A stretch of 64,000 nt of DNA from Paralithodes platypus (lineage: Eukaryota; Arthropoda; Malacostraca; Decapoda; Lithodidae). The stretch covers positions 9,737,180 to 9,801,179 of the forward strand of contig CM064569.1 of assembly GCA_032716605.1 (NCBI GenBank), in the 5' to 3' direction. Position 1 is the stretch's first letter; every line of letters begins with the position of its first letter. Below, piece after piece: positions 41,512 through 52,369 of the stretch. The notes beneath the pieces were generated by a model. It had not been told where the DNA came from, searched no databases, and saw only the letters and a list, made by a program, of their open reading frames with translations. The translations under genes were made by a program, and so were the position numbers.

Positions 41512-43296
41512 TGTTACGACCGGCACTACGAAATAAACAAGGGCACTTAATAATGGACTAGATGATAGGCTATTCTGCAACAACGTACGCTAATTCCAAA
41601 ACCCTCGAACTATTACGTTGGTGATCAAAACACTTACACCCTCCAGAGTTAATCTACTGGATAACAGGGTATCAAATAACTGGGTTTTAGTGCATTTCTA
41701 CAAAGGCTTTCCGGTGACGGCAAAGCCTACTCACAACAGGAGTACTTTACGTTAATAAAATGCTCTTAAGTAATAACAATGCTTGAATAAACTATAACAA
41801 GATTTAATAAAGGGGTATATGCTTACGTTAACTTTAGTGTGAGTCTGTACTCAACACTAAACTCTTCAATGCTCTATGAAAACACTGATAGTCTAGTCCT
41901 ACAGCAAACAGATATGGAATCTTCGGAAAATGTCTGATGCTCTAAGATGCTCGTTAATATAGAGCAGAAATAATGCAGGGGCAGGACACCAAAGCGTGTA
42001 TCTTAAATACACCAATAAGTAGGATACATATATATAACAAGGGAGTGCAACAACTCTGTGACAGCACTAATAATAACCACTCAAAACAGTACTTCCTTAG
42101 CCAAAGTAACAGCCATACTGGGTTGTGCACGAAGCATCAACCTAGGCTAAAATAATATGTGAATTCCTAAAGCATACACAGTTATAGTTAATAAACACAA
42201 TGCTGTCTTTATTACTAATAAAGTCTAGCAGCGGCATAAAAGGCACCAGGAGGCTAGGCAGAGCGCAAGCATGCTCGTAGCCTACTGTCTCCCCTTGAAC
42301 AGATTTCCCTTATGTTACGTTAAGTGACTAGGAGGCTCTCTTGGTAGGTCCAGATCTCAAGTATCTGGTCTTACCCTGGCGCTACACAAGGTCAACACAA
42401 TGAGGTAGCGAGCATACAAGAAAGTGTAGGCTAAGCCCTTCGCTTGTATACTGCTACACTCGCAAAGGAGAAATATGCAAATGGGTTACAGGCACCTAGC
42501 TCCGTCGAAGTCGTACATGCTCTGACTCGCCATGTACATAACTCAGACAACGTCTAAAGATACCCTCCACTGTCTAGCATTAAATAGTAACAAAGAACAA
42601 CTCAATAATTAGAAGCACCCAATGATAATATGACTCATGTGACTATGACTAATATTCCCTAAAGCTAGTGCAAAACATATATGTGAGAACTGGTGCTGGT
42701 AATACGACTGGCCGACTATGGAAGTCGTATGCAGAACCAGAAAGGATAAGTAATTGAATAAAGATGAGAAGTAATGGAAAAGAAGAAGTTCAGAGAGAGA
42801 AACAGTATTACAGGGGGTTAGATTGGGGGACAGATTGCAAGGGACGTCTAGGACCAAGCACACTATGCCAAGCTCTAAGGAGATACGTGGCGGGGATTCC
42901 CCCAGCACCAACACTAGGACAGCGGCACCCAATCACAGATCACTACGTCATGAAAAGCAAGCGTCCTAGGACGCGCCAGGCCCGCCAGCCAATCAAGGGC
43001 ATGGGCAAGCCCGCGCGAGTGAGGGAGGCGCACGTACATACACACGCACATAATACAACCTCGCTGCCTACCTCGCTCTTTCTCCTTAACTTCACACTGC
43101 ATATCTTATACTCTATTACTGATATAAAATACTTCCATGTGTCACAGACAAGAACAAAGACCACCACTGATCTGGCTGTGACTACATCAATACTAGGAAA
43201 GAAAGAACATCGTTCTACGATTATTATAGCCCATTCCACTGCCCTGGCGAGTGCTAGCGAGTATGAGCACATTCTGGCAAGCTGGCCAGCGTAACA
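41512..43296 (-). repeat. 3' LTR, complete
   Basis: A 1785-bp LTR that begins TGTTACGCTGGCC and ends CCGGTCGTAACA on the minus strand, giving 7-bp TGTTACG/CGTAACA terminal repeats. Its last 250 bp match 47616-47866. It should contain promoter and polyadenylation signals; none was pinpointed. Confidence 0.85.
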
Positions 43297-43312
43297 CCCC
43301 GCCCAAGATGTG
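43297..43312 (-). other. Polypurine tract
   Basis: The minus-strand sequence CTTGGGCGGGG immediately precedes the 3' LTR, the position of the plus-strand primer. Confidence 0.7.
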
Positions 43313-43667
43313 GGACGTTTTAACCTCAGCTAAACGCCACATCTGACCAGACAGAATGCTCATAAACCCAGCCTCACCCAGCTACTCGCCCAAGTTGTGA
43401 AAACAAGGCACAATCTTAACATAAATAACTTCATTATATAAACAAAATCTACACAACACTTCCCAAAAAGAATAGTATCACTTAACAATATTACGCTCAA
43501 CGAGCAAGCTTCAAGAAGCCTAGCCTACTAAGACAAAAACTCAAAATGTCTTAGATTCTTGCTGTAACATACTGCACTTATATACTATCAAAAGAAAGAG
43601 TTTTTATGTGAGGTTTTTGTATTAGTTTTAATAGTGTTTTTGGCGGCTTTGCACTACAGGGGCAAGC
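43313..43667 (-). other. LTR element 3' non-coding region
   Basis: No ORF. This is where the end of pol would be in a complete element. Confidence 0.5.
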
Positions 43668-44160
43668 CTAATTTTTCTCCACTCTCAAACAAACAAAGAC
43701 TGAACGGCGAGGGTGGTCCTTAAGACATAACCTCCCGTGACAAACAATCAGCCAGAACATTATCAGTGCCCTTAACATGCCACACATCCAACTTGAGTTC
43801 CGGCAGCAAAACAACACCTGGCACTGATAAACTGCCCAGTCAATCACAAGACTGGCACTTTTCTTCGCTCTCTCCGGAAACGGGACCTGCCAATAGCCTT
43901 TCACTATTTCTACCTTAGTGATCAACGAGGTAGCCCCGATGCGGTCTATGGTGTCGTCAACTCTAGGTAAGGTATAGGCGTCTGTCAGGGATGCTGCACC
44001 AACACTCTTGCAATCAACATACACATGGATCTTGCCACTCAACTCAGGTTGCAAAGTTACTGGCAACGACCACTCATGATATCCCTTATCCCTCAGACCC
44101 TTTTCCAACATGTAGTCAAGCTCTGCTTTCACAACAGGCTGTCGAGCAGAATTTATACGG
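43668..44160 (-). pseudogene. Gypsy RT start fused to an RNase H remnant by deletion
   Basis: The RT N-terminal block is recognisable (AELDYMLEKGL, DAYTLPRVDDTIDRIGA, VKGYWQVPFPERAK). Right after it, in another frame, comes GTDNVLADCLSR at about 43735-43790, the end of the RNase H/tether region. The RT catalytic YxDD region and most of RNase H are therefore deleted. Integrase is absent. Confidence 0.82.
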
Positions 44161-44168
44161 TAGGAAGC

Positions 44169-45035
44169 CTATTTGAACCTTGCAATGTCTCCAGCCTCCA
44201 TGTCGGGTTCTACCCCGTACATCAGGCCTGGAGAATCAACAAACGTGCGGACGTACTGCCACAGCCTAGTAAACAACTTCTCTTGGCACTTAAGAACAAG
44301 AGGTTGCAACTTATCTCGAAGAACAACATGTTCATTGCCCTCCCATAACCCAGCCGAGACCACAGTTTCTACACTATAGTCTCCCTCCTTCTCCACCTTT
44401 GTCCCTAGAACAGCCAGGTCATGAGAGGGACAATCTGTACCACCTGTGCAGTCATTCCCATAGTTCGTAATTCCTAAGGCTTCCCCGCCGATACCGTACA
44501 TGCGCACACCCGCATTCCTTGCGACTACATCTGCCTGCGCAGCATCACCGCCTTCAGCGACATGGCCAGATACAGTCGGTCTATGGTAGGGCTGCTGCAT
44601 ATTACTAGGGCAGCATTGGGAGGCTAGGCAACGACTCGGCGCCTCCACTCCACAGCCAACCTCACCAATCTGCTCAATGTCCTGATTCTGACCACCACCC
44701 TTAGCAGCCATGGGTCGACCCTGACCTGACAACCATGTCAAAGCCTCGTCGCCCACCTTGAACCACTGAAACAACGAGGCCAACGGTTTACTAACACTCA
44801 AGTGACCTGCCAGCGGAACATCGTGCACCTCATGAGTTGTGAGGCCTGGGTGCTCGGCACACACAGTGGGGTATGAACCGAGCAGGTGCTGGAGCGCTGC
44901 ACACTGCTGCTCAGGCAGGTGCTCAAGCGCTTCCACAGCCACCTGACTCGTGTCCCCCGCCCACTGCTCCGCCGAGACATGACAATCCCAACTTTCCTCC
45001 ACCTGTGCCCCACTCTCCTTCTCCACCTTGGCCAC
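44169..45035 (-). pseudogene. Gypsy pol segment between protease and RT
   Basis: A 288-codon open stretch. LLGSYPTVCAEHPGLTTHEV is the conserved block before RT. The remainder is a degraded linker ending at a stop just before the RT block. Function is not assigned beyond pol polyprotein. Confidence 0.65.
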
Positions 45036-45064
45036 TGCAGACCAACACAGGGACAGTAGGCTGC

Positions 45065-45982
45065 TCAGGTGGGCGCCTCACGAACTCCTTTAAAATGGTT
45101 CACATGACATGCTTCCCCGTCCTCGTCGAGCTCAATAGCCCCGTTCCCACAACTCTCAAGGCTAAGATCTTCTAGTTGTGCCTGGGAACTACTCTGTCGC
45201 GGAGTGCCATCACGCCCTACCATGTCACTAGGGGGGACAGGTTCTGGGGCCACTCCGGAGCTCAACATTGGGTCAACTACCGAGTCACCAAGGAGTGTCG
45301 CTGGGTCCAAACTCTCAACCCGAGCAGCCTTGACTTTCTCCTTCCGACCCTTCCTCCGCTGGTCTAAAACTTGGGTATTAGGCTGTGACACCTGAGCGGA
45401 CTGAGATATCTCGAGCCCCTCTTGCCCCTCCCTACTCGTGTCGGCCGCCCTCTCGGCAATGACTAAGGGTGGAACCTCGGAAGTGAGCACCGCAAAGTCG
45501 TTACCAAGAAGGAGGTCGACCCCCTCAACTGGCAACTTCTCCACAACCCCCACATCCTACTCTAGTGTCACACCGTCCACCTCAAGCTCTACTCTGACCA
45601 GCGGGTAAGACCGCGTAGCATTGATGCCTTGAACCACCACAATCCGAGCCGCGTTAATAGGCTTGCCAGTGAAATTCTTAACAAGTGTCTGGGAAATGCC
45701 CGTATCACGCAGCAACTCAAGCCTATGCTCCACACCATCCCACCTCACAGTGCCGTGCCCCCTATGACCACAGAAAGTATCTCGGACGGGTGACGAGCCC
45801 TCCTGCTGCTTCTGCACCGACTGTGACTTCGCAACCGACATATTACCCTGGCTAAATGCGGAAGACCTCAAAGACACACCGATGTTGCTCACTAGTGACA
45901 CCACTGCTGTAGGCGGTGTGCTCGGACATGAGCGCGCAATATGCCCCTTCTCATGACACCTGAAACACCCCACTTCGCTCAT
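45065..45982 (-). pseudogene. Gypsy zinc knuckle and aspartic protease region, one stop
   Basis: The frame starts with the CCHC knuckle CFRCHEKGHIARSC (nucleocapsid-type RNA binding). The protease follows, with the active-site triplet in LRDTGISQT at about 45695-45710 and the later LPVEGVDLLLGNDFA block. A single in-frame TAG at 45554-45556 separates the two parts. The C-terminal portion is an acidic linker towards RT. Confidence 0.82.
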
Positions 45983-46020
45983 GGACTTCCTCTGAGGTGA
46001 GGAAGGGCCCGGGCCTCTCT

Positions 46021-46405
46021 TTAACGGGAAGGGTTTCGACTTGGGAGCAACATTGGCAACAGTACTCTTAAATGGATAATTATTTGTGTCATTAATTTGG
46101 GGGGTGGAGTGGTACGCCCCTTGTTACCTGCCTCAGCTCTCTGTGTAGACCCGCACCCACGAATCAATGACAACCTGAGGTCAGCCATCTTAGCCGCCTC
46201 CTGTACAGTTTTAGGTTGCTTTTCTTTCAGGTTAAGAGTCAAGTCACTGCCAGTACATTTAAAAAATTGCTCTAACAACACTAATTATTTCGCTGCATCA
46301 AAAGTAGTTGCCTTCTCCGATCTTACCTAATTCTCAAATGCATCTGACAGCTATCTAGCGTGTTCCTGGAAAGTACTCTCCTTTCTTTTGGGAACAACCC
46401 TAAAT
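46021..46405 (-). pseudogene. Gypsy gag, C-terminal part, shifted
   Basis: It continues gag after a one-base shift at about 46405. LKFRVVPKRKESTFQEHAR is followed by stops, then an open stretch with LEQFFKCTGSDLTLNLKEKQ and TVQEAAKMADLRLSLIRG. Confidence 0.7.
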
Positions 46406-46406
46406 T

Positions 46407-47357
46407 TCAGCCTAAGGTCTCTGGCTGCAACTCATACGCCCTCAGGACAGCCTCTTTCAACGCCTCATAATTCATGCAGGAATCTAGTGGCAAAGCATCA
46501 TACGCCTTGAGTGCTTTCCCCGTCAAACGTGACGAAACAAGGGCTGCCCACTTCTCCTCGGGCCATTGGTGCTCCTGGCACTTTTTCTCGCACCGGAGAA
46601 AAAATTTGGTAACTACTAACTCATCAAACACTGGAACCAACTTTAGTAGATGCGACAGGGACTGGTCATGGGGTCGACCCCCCTGGACGACCCGGTTCCT
46701 TGTCACCTCTACACGCGTTTTCTCTAGGTCAATATCGGCACAATACCTTCCAGACTCAGACTGGTACCTATACTTGCGCTCAGACTCTCGCTCCCGCTGC
46801 TCGAGCACAGCCTCATGCTTTCGCTGCTCGAGCTCAGCCTGTCGCTCCTGCTCTCGGCACTTGAGTTTGGCGAGCTCTAGCTGAAACAACATCTCGGGAG
46901 TCAAACCCTGAGGAGGGGGTGCTACTACCGGGGACCCACCCCGTGAGTCACTTAGAGTCATACCCAACCGCAAGCGGGCATCGGCCTGCGGGAACGTACC
47001 TGGCTCCGGAACCCGAGGGGGCGCCATGATAGGAGTCGAGTGGAATGGGGGCACGGCCGAAGGTGCCCCAGCTCCCGCTCCACCCGAAGCCCCATGCACC
47101 CCACCGAGCACACAGGTAACCAGCTCACCTCTCGATAAACCGCTAGTACCGGGAAACCCTAAGACCGTGGCTATACACTGCAGTCCGTACCGGTCCAGCC
47201 CCGACACCCGGTCCGCCGACACATGCTCCTCCAAAAAAATCCGAGCATCCTCCTCATTGTTCACCACCCGAACGCCGTTTAACAACTCCACCTTCTCCAA
47301 CTCCTCGCCTGTCTCTCGCACTGTGCCCTCACTATGCTCAGACCCGTCCAGTGACAT
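46407..47357 (-). pseudogene. Gypsy gag, N-terminal and capsid-like part
   Basis: 316 codons are open from MSLDGSEHSEGTVRETGEEL. Residues 165-200 are a glutamate/arginine-rich coiled coil. The capsid-like core follows (LLKLVPVFDELVVTKFF, WPEEKWAALVSSRLTGKA, LKEAVLRAYEL). It stops early through a frameshift at about 46407. The start lies about 250 nt from the primer-binding site, as expected. Confidence 0.82.
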
Positions 47358-47605
47358 GATGGAGTCAACGAAAAAATTCTCAAGTCAAGACAAAAGTAAC
47401 CAAACTCTTGCGTAGCTTTATTCACAAAAAAATAATCGAAGATGTTCTTGAGTGCAATACTAGGTCACCAATAAACTCCAACAAGTTCTATATATCCTCA
47501 AAACAATGTCCACTGCCAACAATGCGAGAAATAAATTCAACCCCAAATGGCTATAAGATTTCTCTAAAAAAAATGCAATATTCCGTCCACTATATACTGG
47601 TCTAA

Positions 47606-47613
47606 GGTCGCCA
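47606..47613 (-). other. tRNA primer-binding site
   Basis: The minus strand reads TGGCGACC two bases after the 5' LTR end (CGTAACA). A TGG start is required to pair with the CCA end of a tRNA. The tRNA is not identified. Confidence 0.75.
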
Positions 47614-47615
47614 TT

Positions 47616-47866
47616 TGTTACGACCGGCACTACGAAATAAACAAGGGCACTTAATAATGGACTAGATGATAGGCTATATCTGCAACAACGGTGGTACGCT
47701 AATTCCAAAACCCTCGAACTATTACGCCGGTGAACAAAACACTTAAACCCTCCAGAGTTAATCTACTGGATAACGGGGTATCAATTAACTGTGTTTTAGT
47801 GCACTATTACAAAGGCTTTCCGGTGACGGCAAAGCCTACTCACAACAGGAGTACTTTACGTTAATG
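47616..47866 (-). repeat. 5' LTR, last 250 bp only
   Basis: It matches 41512-41765, with changes such as the TATATCTG insertion near 47678. It ends at GTACTTTACGTTAA, where CR1 ORF2 sequence begins. Confidence 0.88.
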
Positions 47867-47902
47867 TACTGCACATTTCTAAATCATTTTCTGTCATTTC
47901 TC

Positions 47903-49266
47903 CTATGAAGTTTTAAGGGGACCAATTACATCTCTAACCTTGGATTTATATAGTTTGTAAAATGCTTTAGGATTATTTTTTGAGTCATTGGCAACCTTAT
48001 TTTCATAATTTCTTTTTTCTTTTCTAATATCCTTTTTTACCTGTCGTGATAGATTCTGATAGTAAGCAAGTAGGTGAATTTCGCCTTTCTTAATTTTTCT
48101 ATATGTTCCTCTCCTTTTTCCTAGATCTAATAGTCTATTATTCATCCATTTGGGTTGGTTCTGTGTTGATCTAAATTTTCTATTGGGGATATATATTTTA
48201 TTTTGCGCATTGAATACTGACTTGATAAAATTATCGTATGTATCTACCAAGTTTGACGTCTCTTCCTGACTTAAGATGACAGGTGCCTGAGAAGGGATAC
48301 ACTCATTTGGACACCTAGATCGACTTAATTTTTTGACCATAGGGTCCGCTAAAATGGCTCTTCTTAACCCACCATAATTGGCTTTTCTGAAGTCAGGTAT
48401 TAATGTTGTATTCTCTCTGGTATTACCTTTCCAGTGTATATTAAAATACACAGAATTGTGGTCACTATTTCCATGGTGGTCCCCTATCTCTACATTATTT
48501 ATCATATGTTCATTGTTACTGAAAACTAAATCGAGAATATTATTACCTCTAGTCGGCGTATCTATGAATTGAAATAAAAAAACTATCTTGTACTACCTCA
48601 ATAAACTCCTCAGAATCAGAGTCGCCTATTTGATGCTGCCAATCTATATTCGGAAAATTAAAATCCCCATAATGCACATATTGCTAAACCTTGATGCCAT
48701 TTCAATTTCCTCCCAAAATGACGTTCCTTCATTTCTACTCGTATTTGGCGGTCTATACATAACCCCAATAACTATGGTCTCACTACCTTCGTTTACCTCT
48801 ACCCAAACACTTTCATTGTCGTTATTTAGTCTAATACCTGATTTAATACAGCTTTTTAATGTACTCCTGACAAACACTGCTATACCGCAGTTCGGTCATA
48901 TTTAAACAAACTATATCCTGGTATATCAAATTCTGCTAAAAAAAATTGCCTGGTTTCTGTATTAATCCACGTTTCAGTTAGCGCTATTATGTCTATATTT
49001 TCTTTGATAACAAGGGCTCTAAGTTCGTTCATTTTGTTACATAGACTCCTACAGTTTGTGTAATATACTCTCAATTTACTTATTTTATTTATACCTAATT
49101 TACATTTATTTCTAACTACATTTCCATCTTCCGTTGCACCATCACTACTATCATTAGCAATATTGTCATATATTTTAGCATGAGACTGAATATCCTTTTC
49201 GCTTTCGCCTGACGCTAACAAATTTCCATTTAACCTCTCTTTTACACTCTCAATATTTCTGTTCAA
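47903..49266 (-). pseudogene. CR1 ORF2 endonuclease part, copy A5
   Basis: The three open pieces (49266-48880, 48877-48644, 48505-47903) are separated by one- or two-base shifts. They contain YTNCRSLCNKMNELRAL, ALTETWINTETR, GVMYRPPN, GNSDHNSVYFNI and the linker QPKWMNNRLLDL. Nothing beyond the linker remains. Confidence 0.88.
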
Positions 49267-50195
49267 AACCCCACAACCACCCTGTCTAAAGAACTAGCTA
49301 ATGTGGAAATCCCTAACCGTGAAAGATGAACCCCATCCCTTGCGTACATCCTATCTCTACCATAGAAAGTATCCCAGTTATCAATGAATGGTATTGCTTT
49401 TTCTCTGCAATATTTCTCCAACCGTCAATTGATACCAATCGCCCTGGATGTCCATTCCTTGGGAACTCCTCTTCTGGGTAGGATACAATGTACTACAGGG
49501 ATCCCTCCCTTCATCCTAACCTTATCTAACACATCCTTATTCTGCTGCAGCAGTTCCTCACATCTACTCTTACCAACATCGTTACTCCCGGCACTGAGAC
49601 AGATAATGGGGTTATCTCCACTATCTTCCAAGATGTGGTCCATCTTCTCTAAAACCCTCCCAACTCCATGACCAGGCAGACACACAACCTTCCTAAGTTT
49701 AGTGGGAGTAGCCCTAACTAAATGTCTTACCATGGAGTCGCCCACAATCGACACAGACTTACCTTCTCGGGACACAGACTTACCTTTCCCTCGGGAGGAT
49801 CCAGCAGCTGCAGTTGGAGAACCCCTGGTGGTGGCAGAAGCTCCCTTGGTGGTGGTGGTGGTGGTGGTGGTAGGTAGCTCAGCCTCAGCGGTAGGAGCTG
49901 AGTTGGCGGCAGGTACTTTGTCTAACCCTCCCTTATCCTGACTATCTTTTCCCTCACATTCGTCTCACAAAGGAGAGAATGTATTTGTCACACTCATACC
50001 TATTCTACTATCCTGCTTCTTGAGTGTGACTTTCCCACCCGTATTTTTAACAACCTGCCATGAATACAATTTGTCATCAACTTCCTCCCTTTTCCCCTTA
50101 CTCGACTTAATTTCCTCTTGGCTAAGCTTGAAAGCTAGATTTTCGTCTTTAATCAAATCCACTTCCCTCATGTGTTTGTTAATTTCATTAATCAA
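49262..50195 (-). pseudogene. CR1 ORF1, copy A5
   Basis: It shows the coiled coil (REVDLIKDENLAFKLSQEE), the linker and an SGNH domain with SIVGDSMVRHL and SAGSNDVGKS. Stops near 49422 and around 49780-49960 break the frame. Confidence 0.86.
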
Positions 50196-50231
50196 GTTTA
50201 GGAGTAAAGTTGGTTAGTGTAGAGAACATAG

Positions 50232-50332
50232 TAATCAACCAACTAATGGGGCAAACATCTTAACATCTGAAAACTAATGGGGCTAAACACGAGGGAGAAA
50301 GTGGTCCAGAACACCGGCCCATGTCCCCTTAA
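50232..50332 (+). mobile_element. P2 element fragment
   Basis: Only the last 100 bp are present: CTAATGGGGCAAACATCTTA, GGGGCTAAACACGAGGGAG and CCCCTTAA. Confidence 0.8.
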
Positions 50333-50339
50333 TAAATAT

Positions 50340-50520
50340 CTAACCTTCTTGGGGTAGAGGGTTGTAGATATGTGGAATAGGCTACCGAGTTCTATAGTGG
50401 GATGAAGAATGATAGAGAGCTAACATTAGATAGGCATATGGACGAGATGAGTTGGGTGTGAAAGGGATCTGCTGTGTGGACCAGGCGGATCTCTGCAACT
50501 CCAGTTTTCTTATGTTCTTG
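50340..50520 (+). mobile_element. CR1 3' fragment, plus strand
   Basis: ATGTGGAATAGGCTACCGAG through GACGAGATGAGTTGGGTGTG to TTTTCTTATGTTCTTG. Confidence 0.85.
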
Positions 50521-50550
50521 CGTAAAGCGTGAGGTAGAAACAATATGGCA

Positions 50551-51277
50551 TCTTACATTCTTAGAGAGACACATAGTTAGAAGTGATATGATAGAGGTGT
50601 TCAAATGGGTTAGTGGGATAAATAAAGGAGACATGAAAGATGTACTCCCATTTTCTTATATTCTTAAAGTTCAGTGATAACGAAATAACTCGAACAAATG
50701 GTTTAAAATTATATAGAAAATATATAGGTAAATATTGGTTTGATAACAGAGTTGTAGATAATGGAATAGTCTAACGAGCACTATAGTGGGATCAAGAACG
50801 ATAGAGAAATTTAGGAGAACATTAGATAGGCATATGAACGAGATGGGTTGGGTGTCAGGGGGATCTGCCAGGTATGGGCCAATCGGTGCTCTGCAGACCC
50901 CCAGTTTCTTGTTTTGACCTCTGACCGTTTTGGTGAGGTCGGTCCTCATGGTGTTATAGTTAGCGCCAACGAACTTGACAATAATCTCGACCCCTTAAAC
51001 TTCTTATAACTCAAATTCAAAGAGAGCAATCGGGCGGACATTTGTATCATTTGGGAAGAGTCCAACAGGAAATAGGTGTGAAAATTTACAGCCAGTTTGG
51101 TCAAGGTCCCTTTGAGTTACGAAGAGGTCAGGGATCGAGATAATTCTCAAGTTAATTGGCGCTACCTATAGTGAACTGGACCTATAATTAGGCCTTATAA
51201 TTAAGGTTGGGTGTGAGAGGGATCTACCTTGTGTGGGCTTTCTGCAAACTCCCACTCCCTTATGTTCTTATGTTCTA
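50551..51277 (+). mobile_element. Decayed CR1 3' copy hosting M2 and a 20-nt tail insertion
   Basis: It carries the ORF2 C-terminus (TTCAAATGGGTTAGTGGGAT), the 3' UTR and a CCCTTATGTTCTTATG tail. It contains M2 at 50957-51168 and, at 50647-50666, a 20-nt insert identical in kind to the CR1 extreme 3' end. Confidence 0.85.
50957..51168. mobile_element. M2 inverted-repeat element, copy 2 (TA duplication)
   Basis: A 212-bp element in the CR1 3' UTR, flanked by TA at 50955-50956 and 51169-51170. The undisturbed CR1 tail at 32478-32495 reads GGTGTTAGTGAG, confirming TA as the duplicated target. Confidence 0.9.
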
Positions 51278-51291
51278 TATCAAGTTGTCCC

Positions 51292-51587
51292 TAAAGCCGG
51301 TATCACACGAACGCTTTTTCCCTCAACATTTATCCTCAACACTGGTCTGGCAGCTTATGAGGTAAACATTTAATATTTGTTTGTTACCTAAATTACATAA
51401 GAACATAAGAACATAAGAAAATGGGAGTCTGCAGAAAGCCGATTGGCCTAAGCAAGGCAGATCCCTGTCCCACACATCTATCATCAGTCCAATTTCCGAT
51501 ACCAGTGCAAAATATTCCAGAAATGTTGCCAAAAATATTTGATCATCGAATATTGACTATAAAATCTCTCGTGTGACACCGCCTTTA
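51292..51587. mobile_element. M4 element, copy d, split by a CR1 tail
   Basis: M4 in reverse orientation relative to 30228-30439. It is complete once the CR1 tail at 51396-51474 is removed. Confidence 0.88.
51396..51474 (-). mobile_element. 79-bp CR1 3' tail inserted in M4
   Basis: It contains only the octamer tail and GGGAGTCTGCAGAAAGCCGA to GCAGATCCCTGTCC, a severely 5'-truncated CR1. Confidence 0.88.
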
Positions 51588-51647
51588 GTGAGAGAGAGAG
51601 AGGGGAGGTCGGTAAGTAGAGTCAAGCCGCTAAACACCAACTTTGGG

Positions 51648-52013
51648 GACATGGGCCGCTTTTCTCGACCACTTTCTCCCTCATGTTTAGCCCCATTAGT
51701 TTTCAGATGTTAAGAGGTTTGCCCCATTAGTTAGTCGATTTTAAGACCTTTCGCCCCATTTCTTCGTCAATATTTAGACCTTTCGTACTATTTAGGTGTC
51801 GATGTTTTCCCTAGCGAACGATAGTGAGCCTGTAATGTAGGAAGAAACGGCCTTCGGCCGGGACATTTTTCTACCGAAACATTTACAAATTAATCTAGAA
51901 GGGGGATCTACTGGATGTTTGTTTTTTTTAATTTGAAGGAGGTCTAGGGAAGAAACTAGAAAAATAATGAATACATGCAAAAATCGCCCAAAAAGTGAAC
52001 CATCCCCCCTTAA
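51648..52013 (-). mobile_element. P2 element, copy h, reverse orientation
   Basis: The minus strand shows TTAAGGGGGGATGGTTCAC, GGTAGAAAAATGTC, CCCGGCCGAAGGCCG and the GGGGCGAAAGGTCTTAAAAT repeats. Confidence 0.87.
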
Positions 52014-52361
52014 AGAAATAATAAACCCACTCTGCCTAGTTTCAAAATATCACTCAAATCTTCACTAATGTCTAAATATTAATCTTACTTAACATTTGAC
52101 AAAAAAACTGCCACAACCCTAAACTACAATCCCCTTTATATCGGAAACAAATTAAGCTACTGTTCTGGTGTTGATCAATATGTAGGTACCGTACTGTATA
52201 TAAGGCTGGGGTCTGCTCTACCCACAGCGGTTTGGGTGGGGGGTGGTTCGGGGTGGTGGCTAGGTAATTATACCTGGCCACTGTTCCGAATCCCTTCTTG
52301 CTGTGGCTGCGGGGCTGGGGCTGTGCCTCATTAGATATAATTATATAATATGACACATATT
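52014..52361. other. Unassigned DNA
   Basis: A G-rich stretch (GGTTTGGGTGGGGGGTGGTT) lies near 52230. No gene recognised. Confidence 0.45.
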
Positions 52362-52369
52362 TTAATAAT

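Larger units (their letters stand above)
41512..47866 (-). mobile_element. Gypsy-type LTR retrotransposon, internally deleted, partial 5' LTR
   Basis: On the minus strand the order is partial 5' LTR (47866-47616), primer-binding site, gag, zinc knuckle, protease, RT fragment, RNase H remnant, polypurine tract and complete 3' LTR (43296-41512). Integrase and most of RT and RNase H are missing, and every coding part carries stops or shifts. The LTRs differ by about a dozen changes over 250 bp by eye, so the insertion is old. The 5' LTR is cut by the junction with CR1 A5. Confidence 0.9.
47867..50205 (-). mobile_element. CR1-clade LINE copy A5, second subfamily, lacking the 3' half
   Basis: The minus strand has ORF1 and the endonuclease part of ORF2, closely related to copy A6 at 54366-58878. 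The RT, C-terminus and 3' tail are missing: at 47866 the CR1 sequence is joined directly to the truncated LTR. The 5' end is also truncated near 50205. Confidence 0.88.

Noticed and set aside
42764..43294. 176-codon plus-strand frame inside the 3' LTR
   Set aside because: It lies wholly in the LTR, shows no domain and opposes the element's direction.
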